From Notamacropus eugenii (taxonomy: Eukaryota > Chordata > Mammalia > Diprotodontia > Macropodidae), in contig NC_092877.1 in the NCBI RefSeq assembly GCF_028372415.1, positions 253,455,010 to 253,519,009 of the forward strand: a DNA stretch of 64,000 nt, read 5' to 3'. Of this stretch, positions 46,499-56,479 are shown in pieces (the stretch's first letter is position 1; every line of letters begins with the position of its first letter). The notes below the pieces were generated by a model. It was not told the origin of the DNA, did no database searches, and saw only the letters and a program-made list of their open reading frames with translations. The translations under genes and the position numbers were made by a program.

Positions 46499-46978
46499 TG
46501 CAATACCAATGCGATACCCGTAGCAGTCACTATGAAAATCCATGCATACTCCCAGAGTAAATTCACAAAATATAAACAACTCTCTTCCTCAAAGATGAAA
46601 CCAAGTTATTTATTCAGATACCAGAAAGCTGAATCCACCATGGTAACAAATAAGTTTATAGACATCACCATTCCAGGAGCACCAACATCTCTGAGTATTT
46701 CCTTGGTTAAGTCTTCCCACAAAGAAGTGCCTTAGGCAAAATTCTTCCATCTCTCACTCACCCTAGCAGCTCTGACTCAGCTCTGCCTCACTCTCTCCCA
46801 GTTCTACCTCACTCCCACTTCCTGCTTCACCCATTTGGCAAACTCCTCTCACCTTCACGTGACACAGGATCCTTCTGACTCAGGCTTCATCACAGCAATC
46901 AGCTGGACCTGAGATTAAAGCAAGTCTTATAGGCCTATTAATGGGCAGGAAACATCTTCCCACTCCATTAGCATTACA
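46499..46978 (-). mobile_element. solo LTR of an endogenous retrovirus
   Basis: A 480 bp block with TG...CA ends, inserted in the antisense L1. Read on the minus strand it has a TATA-like CTATAAGACTTG region and an AATAAATAACTTGG polyadenylation-signal region, the usual U3-R-U5 order. The flanks are TTGAT and GTGAT, an imperfect 5 bp duplication. No internal genes are present. The family is uncertain (class II or class I). It is younger than the L1 that holds it. The frame at 46490-46735 is not a gene. Confidence 0.75.
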
Positions 46979-49900
46979 GTGATAGAATGAGATTATAAAT
47001 CCATCTGGCCCTGGATATGTTTTCCTAAGGAGTTCATTGATGGTTTGTTCAATTTCTTTTTCTGAGGTAGGGTTATTTACTCATTGGTAGTGAAGTCACC
47101 CTTTTCATTTTTGATACTGGTAATTTGGTTTTATTGTTTCTTTTGGAAATCAAATTGACCAAAGCTTTATCAATTTTATTGTTTTTTTTCCATAAAACCT
47201 GCTCTTAGTTTCATTCATTAGTTCATTAGTTTCCTTAATTTTAATTTTATTAATCTTACTTTGGCTTTCAATATTTCTAATTTGTTTGTTAATTGAGAAT
47301 TTCTAGTTTTTTTCTTTTTCTAATTTTTTTTTCTGTTTCATGGCCAATTTTTGAGCTCCTCTTTTGCTATTTTATTCATGTAAACATTCAAACATATAAA
47401 ACTTGCCCTAAGAACGACTTTTCCTGCATGCCATAAGTTTTGGAAGGTTGTGTCATTATTGTCATTCTCTTCAATGAAGTTGTTGTTTCTATAGTTTGCT
47501 GTTTAACCCACTCATTCTTCAGGATCAGATTATTTACTTTCCAATTAATTTTATTCCATCTTTCCTGGCTCTTTATTACATAAAAATTTATTGCATCATG
47601 GTCTGAAAATGATGCATTGACTATTTCTGCCTTTCTGCTCTGAACTGTAAGGTTTTTATGTACTAATATATGGTCAATTTCTGTGTATGTACCATTAAGA
47701 AAAAGATTTATTTCTTTCTGTTTCCATTCAGGTCTCTCCAGAGGTCAATCATATTTACCTTTTCTAAAATTCTATTCACCTCCTTAACTTCTTTCTTGTT
47801 TATGTTGTGGTTAGATTTATCAAGTTCAGAAAGTGGGAGGTTGAGGTCTGCCACCAGGATAGTTTCTGTATCTATTTCTTCCTGTAACTACCTTAACTTA
47901 TCCTCTAAGAATCTGGATGTTATACCACTTGCTGCATATATGTTTAGTAACTATATTACTTCATTGCCTATGATGCTTTTTAGCAGGATATAGTTTCCTT
48001 ATCTTTTTTGATTAGATCTAATTTTACTTTTGATTTGTCAGAGATTAGGATTGATACCCCCCTTTTTTTTACATCATCTGAAGCATAATATATTCTATTC
48101 CAGCCTTTTACCTTTACCCCGTGAATGTCCTGCTGTTTCAAATGTGTTTCCTGTAAACAACATATTTTTGGATTATGATTTTTAATACATTCTGTTATCC
48201 ACTTACATTTTATGGAAGAGTTCATCCAATTCACATTCACAGCTATGGTTATTATCTGTGTCTTTCTCACTATTCCATTTCTTCCATTTATTCTTTTGCT
48301 TCTCCTTTCTCCCTTACACTCTTGAATAGTTTTGTTTTTGACCACCACCTTCCTCATTCTTCCCTCACTTCTATCATCTCCTTTCCCTTTTCTTTCCTTT
48401 TTCCCACACTACTTCTTCTCTCCCTTTTTACAGCTCCCTCTCTTTGCCCACACTTTCCTCTCTTACTGCAAGTTACATTTCTATATCTAAGTGATTATTT
48501 TATTCCATCCTTCAATCAAATCACGAGAGTAAACTTCAAACAATGCTCATCTCCCTCCCTCTTTTCCCTGTTATATGTTTTTTGTGCTTCTTCATGTGAT
48601 GTCATTTGTGTTTTGCTGCTGCCTCCTTTCATCTTCTCCCATTGCAATCCCTTTGCACTCCTTACTTAGGTTATCATCTCATCTGTTAATTTATAACCAC
48701 ATCCTCCATCTATGAATATGCCTTTTAAATGATGTACTAAGAATATAATTGTCAGGATTTACAAATATTATCCTTCCATGTAGGGATGCAAACAGTTTTC
48801 TTTTATTGAATAACACATTTTTTTGTTTTGTTTTGTTATGTTTTCCATTTTTCATTCCTCTCTTGAGTCTTGTATTTGAAGATCAAATTTTCCCTTGAGC
48901 TATTGCCTTTTCATCAGGAAGTTCTGGTAGTCCCTTATTTCATTGAATATCCAGCTCCTTGTCTAAAAGATATACCTGGTTTTGCTGGGTAATTGATCCC
49001 TGGTTGTGGTTCAAGCTCCTTTGCTTTACGGAATATCGTATTCTAATGCCTCCAATTCTTTAATGTAGAAGGTGCAAGATCCCGCATGATCATAACTGTA
49101 ATTCCACAAAATTTGAATTGTTTCCTTATTGCTCTTTGTACTATTTTGTCCTCGAGCTTTTAACTCTTAAATTTGGCTGTGATATTCCTTGGCGATTCTA
49201 ATTTGGGATATCTTTCAGGAAGTGATCAGGGGATTCTTTTAATGACTATTTCATTTCCTGGCTTTAGGATCTCAGAGCAGTTTTCTTTGATAATTTCTTG
49301 GAAGATATCTTCCATGCCCTTTTTTCCTTCATTACTTTCCAGGAGAGCAATAATTCTTATATTATTTCTCCTGGATATATTTTAAAGGTCACTTGTTTTT
49401 CCAATGAGATATTTTATGTTTTCTTCTGTTTTTTTTCATTCTTTGATTTTGTTTGACTGATTCTTGATGCCTCATAGAGTCATTAACTTCTGCCTGCGCA
49501 ATACTGATTTTTGATGAAATGCTTTCTTCTGCTAGCTTTCACCCCTCCTTCTCCATTTGGCCAATTTTACTTTTTAGGTAGTTATTTTCTCCTTCCAGGT
49601 CTTGTATCTCCTTAACCATTTGACCAATTGTACTTTTTAATGAATTATTTTCTTCAATAGTTTCTTTTTTTTCCCATTTTGTCAATTGCATTTTTAGTAA
49701 GATTGCTCAATTTTTCTTCTCCTCCTTAATTTGAGTTTTAAAATCCTTGAGCTCTTCGAAGAATGTTTTTGGGGTATGAGACCACTTTGAAGTCCCTTTT
49801 GGAGTTCCACATGTGGGTATAATGTCAATGCTGTCCTCTTCTGAATTCATATTTTGTTCTTCCTTGTCCCCATAGTAAAAATTTATGGTCTTTGCTTTTC

Positions 49901-50730
49901 TAATTTTCTTTTGCCTGTTGTGATTGTCTTTTTCCTGGTTTTAAAAGTGAATCTCTACTTCTGGGTGATAGGGTGCTCTATCCCATGCTTCTTGTGCTGA
50001 GGCATAAAGTTTGCAGTAGGTAATATGACAGAGGGTGTGACTGCTAGAAGTTTTCTCTTCCCCAAGAGCTGTGCTAGAACATAGGTAGGTACAGCTGCTT
50101 GACACTAGCCTGTTTCATTTGGTGTCTAATGATTCTCCTATTTGTATAAAGGCACACCTGGTGTCCTGCTGTTGGTGCTTGCTGGCTCCAACACTCTGAG
50201 GCTTGGGATCTTCCACTGGTTAGCTGAGGTGGGGCTTGTTTTTGGCTTGCTTGAATGTCTCCCATTCTGTATTGGCTCCCTTCAACCATAGCAAGAGGCT
50301 AATTCCTCAAGCCTCTTGAGCTAAAAGACTGCAGTGCCCTTTTGTCTGCCTCCACTAATCAATAATTTTTCTTAGGGCAATATTCTCTGTGTTTTACAAA
50401 ATAAACAAAGGGGGTTGAGAGCACTTACTGTTTATACTGGGAATTGCCCCTGTGGTCAGTGACTCAGTCACCTGTGGTTTAATCCAGTTCTTCTATGGCT
50501 GAGCCTGTGCTGGTACAGCCTACATGCTCTTTACCCCTGTACCAGTCTGCTGCAACAGATTCTTCTTGTCCATCCCCCCAGGTTGTCTTGGGCTGGAAAT
50601 CTGGCATCTCTATCTCATTGTGGATTTTGTCACTCCAAAATCCACTCACATTCACCCCTTAGAGTCACTTGAAGGAATTTGTGAGAGAGGTCAGGCGAGT
50701 CCCTCCTTTCTAAAGTTGTTTATTTTTGGC
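46979..50730 (-). mobile_element. LINE-1 5'UTR, ORF1, endonuclease and RT start, right part
   Basis: Antisense L1 with a whole head. 5'UTR at about 49950-50730; ORF1 at roughly 48870-49900, with coiled-coil and RNA-binding regions visible as reverse complements; intergenic region to 48360. The endonuclease start is open over 125 codons (47980-48357): VNWMNSSIKCKWITECIKNH, CCLQETHLKQQDIHGVKVKG, GVSILISDKSKVKLDLIKKD, keeping the catalytic Glu in QETHLK. Then comes the rest of the endonuclease (47690-47950), the linker with the region opposing DLINEEDIQ (47090-47500) and the RT start at 46980-47080. The plus-strand frames here (47670-47993, 48175-48669) are antisense shadows. The copy breaks off at 45975. 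Confidence 0.88.
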
Positions 50731-51052
50731 CAAAAATAAATATAATAAAACTAAGATTAAAAGGGAACAAATTAAATAAAAGAAAATATTTAAAGCAAGT
50801 TTTTCTAAAAATAGAGGTTTAATTTCCAGGCTATATAAGGAACTGGTTAAATTTTATACCAACAAAACCACTTCTCAAAAAACAAATAGTGTGAGGATAT
50901 AAATATGAAGTCTTCAAGGGTAGAAAATCAGCCTAAGTTATAACAATATGGAAAATGTATCTAAGTAATTAATAATTAGAGAAAACAACAGAAATTCTGT
51001 TCTGAATCTATAGCTCATATGCATTCGACTGGAAAATTAGACAGAGAGAGAA
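50731..51052. other. unclassified A+T-rich DNA
   Basis: Nothing recognised between the L1 5' end and the triplet repeat. Confidence 0.55.
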
Positions 51053-51096
51053 AAGAAGAAGACGAAGAAGAAGAAGAAGAAGAAGAAGAAGAAGAG

Positions 51097-51158
<62 letters not shown>

Positions 51159-51240
51159 TAAGGAAGGAAGGAAGGAATGAGGGAACAAAGGAATGAAGGA
51201 AAGAAGAAAAGAAAGAAAAAGATGTTTGTTAGTGATCTTT
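51053..51240. repeat. (GAA)n(GTA)n(GGAA)n compound microsatellite
   Basis: About 15 GAA units (51053-51098), about 19 uninterrupted GTA units (51100-51158), then degenerate GGAA and GAAA units. Confidence 0.97.
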
Positions 51241-51593
51241 TTGTATTCTAATAAATACTTGCATTTACCCTATTTAGGCATGAAAACCAAGGTATTTCTC
51301 CAAAACCTTGCTACCCCTACCCCATTATTAATCATTTTGATTAATAAGATATAATGCCATAAGACCATAAGATTTTTACTAACCCCTTATTTTCTTTCCC
51401 TCGTTCTTTCCTGTAAGTGGAATCTACTTCTATTCATTGGACTGCTATTATAATGAATTCTATTGAAATTATGTTGGAGAAAACGAATGAAATGTGAATT
51501 ATTCTCAGGGAGTTAGTAAGATTTTCTTTAAATTGAAACCCTACAGCAGGAGTTTGAAATTTTCAGGAGTGCTCTCATCATTATCCTTCTTAA
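51241..51593. other. unclassified DNA
   Basis: Nothing recognised. Confidence 0.55.
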
Positions 51594-51665
51594 AGTCAAT
51601 CATTAAGCATTTATTAAGCATGTACTATGTTTCAGGCACTGGGCATACTGAGAATTCCTTCTATC
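51594..51665 (-). mobile_element. L2/MIR 3'-end fragment
   Basis: TCAATCATTAAGCATTTATT, GTACTATGTTTCAGGCACTG: the antisense L2/MIR terminus. Confidence 0.7.
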
Positions 51666-51857
51666 TACCTGTAATCTAATTTCTTACATTATTCTTATAA
51701 AATTTATTTTAACCAAAAGTAAAGTAAAGAAAAGAAAGCTACAGGTTTCAATGAAACATAGTAAGAGCATTCTAGGCTTAAGGGCTCCAAAATCTGTTTG
51801 AAGGCATGAAGACTATTCAGTAAATGTCTTAGATAGGGATTAGTAAGCAAGTCAGTT

Positions 51858-52783
51858 ATGGTTAGTCAATAAATAAACATCTGTTAAATACCTATTATTT
51901 GACAAGCTCTGTGCTAAGTGCTGGGGATACAAAAAAAAAAAACAAAAGACAACTCCTGTTCTCAAAGTACTCACAATATAATGGAGAGACAAATATAGAT
52001 AAATAAAGAGATACAGAGATAGAGATAAATATCAATGGGATGGAAGAGATTATTTGAACAAGTAGAGGGTTTAGTCAACATTGAAAGTAAAGAAACTTCA
52101 TGATGTGTCACATGGATAAAGGAGGAGAAAGGAAAAGATGGCATCTAAGGTATAAAAGATGAGGAAAAAGGAAGAAGGAGGGCATGGGTAATCAACTTTT
52201 TTGGGGGGAGGGTTGGTAAAGTAGTAAAGTAATCATGCAAGGATCTCAGCTGAGAATGTAAAAGTGGAGCAATGGGGAGTGGTAGAGAAGTGCTGAAAAA
52301 TTCTGGAAGAGCTAATGTGAAGAGCGACATTCTGAGTTCATGAAAGAGGTATATTAGGATTGTCCAGCAGAAGTGAGGGCCCATGTGAGGTTATGTAAGG
52401 TAAATTTGTAGTAGACTCAGAACGTTTGCATGACTTTCTTCACCTTCATTCAGCAGCATATAAAGAGGAACAAATATTAGAATTGACCCAAGACTGAAGC
52501 ATTTCTGGGTCTAAGTGCTGATTTGGTAAGGGCAGTAGGAATTCATGGGAAAAAGACGGTGTCAAGTTGAATCATTCCTGCAAAGAGTAAAGATGAGTGT
52601 GAGATGAGAGTATTCCTAATGCAAGGAAGATGGTATAGAAAGGAATTGAGGGATTAAAGAAGCAGAGGTCATGATGGGGACAGGAAGTAGGAATCTACAA
52701 GAAAAGGCAGAGGGAGAATGAAAAGTCAAAGATTATGGTCACATAAAGGGATTTCAGAATTCTTATACATAGAGGTGGTATTG

Positions 52784-52830
<47 letters not shown>

Positions 52831-52849
52831 TGGAAAGATTAAGAGTATG
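51858..52849 (-). mobile_element. LINE-2, endonuclease end, linker and 3' end, left part
   Basis: Antisense L2. The 3' end is first (AATACCTATTATTTGACAAG, GTGCTAAGTGCTGGGGATAC, TCCTGTTCTCAAAGTACTCA). The linker at about 52150-52700 follows directly, without the RT, so the RT was deleted or two L2 pieces abut. The endonuclease C-terminus near 52740-52775 reads NSEIPLCDHNL on the minus strand, with the catalytic Asp-His kept. The frame 52145-52384 is linker. The element is split at 52849 by an L1. Confidence 0.8.
52784..52829. repeat. (TG)n microsatellite in L2 endonuclease region
   Basis: About 22 TG units lying between GGTGGTATT and ATGGAAAGATTAAG, where the L2 antisense normally has a short GTTGTGGGT-like stretch. 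Confidence 0.93.
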
Positions 52850-54363
52850 AAAAATATCAAGGAAATCAATGAAACAAAATGAAAGAAGGTGGTTTAGCCT
52901 TATATCTCAAATTGTGTTATCAAGCAGTAACTATTAAACCAGTCTGATCAGTGGAATAGATGAGATACCAATAAACAGTCATAAACAGCCATAATAATCT
53001 TGTGTTTGATAAACCCTAAGATCTAAGTTTTTGGGACATGAACTCACTATTTGACAAATGCTTCTGGGAAAACTGGAAGACAGTATGGCATTGATTGGAG
53101 GTACACAATTTACATATAAAGGGGGAATACCATGAGCAAAACAGGAGAACATGGAATAATTTATCTATAAGATGTATGAGTAAGGGGCAAAAAAAAAATT
53201 AAGAACAAGCATGATATAAAGAGCATCACACAATATAAAACAGATAACTTTGATTATATAAAATTTTAAAAGTTGTTGTTTAAACAAAAGCAATGTAACC
53301 AAAAATTAGTAAAAGGCACAAAATTAGGAAAAAAAAAAAACTTTCTCCTAGTGTCTCTGATAAAGGCCTCATTTCTTAAACATTATAGAGAACTGAGTCA
53401 AATTTATATGAGTAAATGCAATTCTCCAATTGATAAATGGTAAAAGGATATTAACAGGCAGTTTTCAGAGAAAGAAATCAATATATCTATAGTTATATAA
53501 AATGTTCTAAATCACAATTAATTGGAGAAATTCCAATAAAAATAACTCTCTGGTACCATTTTACATCTATCAGATTGACTAATATGGCAAAAAAGGAGAA
53601 TGTTAAATGTTGGAAAAACTATGTGGAATTGTCAACTGATCCAACCATTTTTGATAGCAATTTGGAAAGATACCCTAAGGATGATCAAATTGTATGTTCC
53701 CTTTAATCTAACAATAACACAACTAGGTCCATATCTCAAAGAGATACAAAAAGAGGATAAAGATCTTTTTGTACAAAATATTTACAGAAGCTCCTTTTGT
53801 GGTGGCTAAGAAATAGAAAATGAGTCAATGCCTATCAATTGAGGAATGACTGAACATGCTGTAGTGTATGATTTTGATGCAATAATGTTGTACTATAAAG
53901 AATGAGAAGCAGAATGATTTCAGAAAGGTCTAGAAAACCTTACCATGAGCTGATTCAAAGTGAAATGAGCAGATCAGACGAACATTGTACATAGCAATGC
54001 AATATTGTAGAGCGAATAACTTGAATGACTTAGATGTTCTCAGTAATGCATTAATTCAAAAGAATCCCGAAGAACTCATGATGGAATGTTACCTGCCTCT
54101 GGTAAAAGAAATTACATCTGAATCCACACTGATGGATACTATTTTTCTTCTCTCTTTTATCTTTTTTTTTTATTCTTCTTCCACAGAATGACTAATATGG
54201 AAATGTTTTAAGTGACTGACCATATATAACCTCTATGATATTGCTTACTATCTCAGGGAGGGAGTAAAAGAAGGAGGGATATCATTTGAAACTCAAAACT
54301 GTACAAAGTGTTAAAGTTGTTTCAAAATGTAATTGAGGAAAAATAAAATATCATTTAAAAAAA
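52850..54363 (+). mobile_element. 5'-truncated LINE-1 inserted in the L2 endonuclease
   Basis: Sense L1 3' end. It begins in the ORF2 thumb (GGTTTAGCCTTATATCTCAA), then the C-terminal region (GTCAACTGATCCAACCATTT at 53631; GTGGCTAAGAAATAG near 53802), 3'UTR with AGAATGACTAATATGGAAAT and a short A-rich tail. Imperfect 13 bp duplications of L2 sequence flank it: GATTAAGAGTATG (52837-52849) and GATAAATGGTATG (54364-54376). The frames 53600-53809 and 53985-54191 are its remnants. Confidence 0.88.
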
Positions 54364-54474
54364 GATAAATGGTATGGTCATCTTTGTGAGTGGCTGAGGT
54401 GGGGTGGAGGAATAAATCATGAGAGGTGAGTAGACTGAGGGACTGAATGGTTAGAATACTTTGAGGTTGAAAAT

Positions 54475-54548
54475 GTGTGTGTATACAGACATACATATGT
54501 ATGTACGTATATATGTACGTATGTACGTATGTATATATATGTGTGTGT

Positions 54549-54622
<74 letters not shown>

Positions 54623-54630
54623 GTATATAT
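54475..54630. repeat. (GTAT)/(TA)n/(TG) microsatellite
   Basis: GTAC and GTAT units, a TGTG block, about 25 TA units and a TATG tail, inserted where the L2 endonuclease should read IHVDxPHN. Confidence 0.93.
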
Positions 54631-54674
54631 TGAAGTTACCTAGCATGAAGGCTGGATTAGGGAAGAAGAAAAAA

Positions 54675-54830
54675 TATATAAACATAAATGTATATATATA
54701 TATATATATACACATATATTCATATATATATGGACACATATAAATATATACACATACACATATACAGACACATGCATGTACCTGTATGTGTATGTGTATT
54801 TGTATGTATGTAGGTATATGTGTATGCCAG
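54675..54830. repeat. (TA)n/(CATA)/(GTAT) microsatellite
   Basis: A second compound tract in the same L2 endonuclease, between the LNEFNNW and [10 protein letters not shown] residues. Confidence 0.9.
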
Positions 54831-54885
54831 TTATTAAATTCATTGAGGAATAAAAGAGAATGACCTAGATAGATAGATAGATATA

Positions 54886-56184
54886 CAAACCAAGGCACAG
54901 TTGAGAAATAATTTTACAACACTTTCAATAATCAGATTTTGTCCATGCCTCTGTAATTATGTCCCCTGAATTTATAAGTTGCTACATAACAGATCAATTA
55001 GAAATATTGCACCCTTCCTGTGCATGGTAAGAAGCTGTAAGTTTTACATTGAATTGGAGATTTCAGAGTCTTTTCATAATTATTGATCTTTATCTTATAC
55101 TATCTTGTTTTAGTGATTTAATAATCTGAAATAGTCAGAAAGAAATTAAGAGAAAGATCTTTTCAATTTTTCTACTGTCTAACTAGGACCTGAAGAGAGG
55201 CTTCTGTAAAGCGTCAACAACTTCACTAAATCTCATAGCAGTGTAGGGAAAGAACAACTTTAGTGAGAAATGTGACACTTCAAAACAATTTGACATTTAC
55301 CAAAACTCAAAATCCCCTCAACTTCATTTTAACTCAAATCCCTACTCTTCCTTTAAGTATGTAATATCGGTAAGTACAATAACGGTAAGTACTTTAAAGA
55401 AATAAAAATATGATGATCTTCTTCATTATCCTGCTTCCGACCAAATACTAGAATAGCATCTTACCTTGGAAAACAACCCTGCTTTTTAAAAAATAAAGTA
55501 AAGTTGCTCTTATACTGGGCATACTGCGTGCCATACATGGAAATGTATTTGGAAATATTTAAATAAACAGAAATGGAATCATAAGCAGTGGAAAAGTCCT
55601 TAAAGATTATAACAATTTTTCCTCAGGTTTTTTTTTTTTTTCTGTTTGGACAGAATGAATAACACATGATAGTCTTAAAACATATCTACTTTGACTCAGA
55701 AAAGCCTTTTAGAAGTTTTAGTTTTCAATAAGCATTCTTAGAGCTATGTATATAAAGGATATAAAATCCCCATACTATTATTTTCATAATACTAACCAAG
55801 ATTTCAAAGACTATATTGGACTTAAAACTGTTAAGAGTGTTATGGAATGTTTCAGTAAAAAAAAGTGAAAATTAAAATAGCTCCTCTGTTTATTCTTTTT
55901 GTGTGTCTTATCTCTCACATGTCAGTGAAAGATATCAGTATTGAATATTCACCAAACACATACTTATAAATTCCCTCTAATTTTCTGTACTGACCAGATA
56001 AAAACAGTCTTCAGCAAAACTACTCTTTTTCTGCATTTATTTTCAATGAATCTATGTTTCTTTTCTTCCTCATCTTCCCTTTCAAACAGCCTTCTAAAAA
56101 AACAGTGTGATACAAATATTTAAAAAATTAAGAATAAGTGTCAGCTGTTTGATCCAGTCCTAAGGCTGTCTATATTTTTGTATG
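54886..56184. other. unclassified A+T-rich DNA
   Basis: No gene or transposon recognised. A CGGTAAGTAC stretch occurs near 55383 with no supporting exon. Confidence 0.55.
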
Positions 56185-56395
56185 ATGGATCGGGAGACGA
56201 TGAAGTGCAGTTAAAATAAGATGGGACATGTACTGAAAGTACTTGGGTGCAAATGTTGTTTTTGCTATTAATTAGTTGTGTCATTTGGGGCAAGATTTTT
56301 AAACTCTCCGAGCTTCAATTATTTCATCTACAAAATGAAAAGATTAGTCTGAGAATCTTCTAGAGTCCTTGAAGATTTAAACATATAATTCTTTT
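56185..56395 (+). mobile_element. MIR-type CORE-SINE
   Basis: Sense copy: ACTTGGGTGCAAATGTTGTT, GTTGTGTCATTTGGGGCAAG, CTCTCCGAGCTTCAATTATT, TCATCTACAAAATGAAAAGA. Confidence 0.85.
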
Positions 56396-56479
56396 CCTTA
56401 ATAAATGAAGAAGTGGTTTTTTTGTAAATAAATACTACTTATTATCAAGTACTGTATAACGATTTTAGTTCCCTGAATT

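Larger units (their letters stand above)
54364..54885 (-). mobile_element. LINE-2 endonuclease, right part, invaded by microsatellites
   Basis: The minus frame 54311-54898 is a mosaic. LLFLNEFNNW, then [11 protein letters not shown] (the GDFNIHVD motif with the catalytic Asp changed to Asn), then [20 protein letters not shown] and SATHKDDHTI are L2 endonuclease residues. The Tyr/Ile/Thr/His runs between them come from two microsatellites. This 195-codon frame, one of the longest in the window, is therefore not a gene. Confidence 0.85.

Noticed and set aside
46490-46735. 81-codon plus-strand frame
   Set aside because: It lies antisense within a solo LTR and matches no gene.
48175-48669. 164-codon plus-strand frame rich in Ser, Leu, Phe and Pro
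   Set aside because: It is the antisense of the L1 ORF1-ORF2 spacer and endonuclease start, and shows no protein family.
54311-54898. 195-codon minus-strand frame with Tyr/Ile/Thr/His repeats, one of the longest in the window
   Set aside because: It is L2 endonuclease remnants joined through two microsatellites. The repeat codons come from TA and TG tracts.
55376-55390. GGTAAGTAC and CGGTAAGTAC near-consensus splice donors
   Set aside because: No open exon of coding character precedes them and no acceptor partner is visible.
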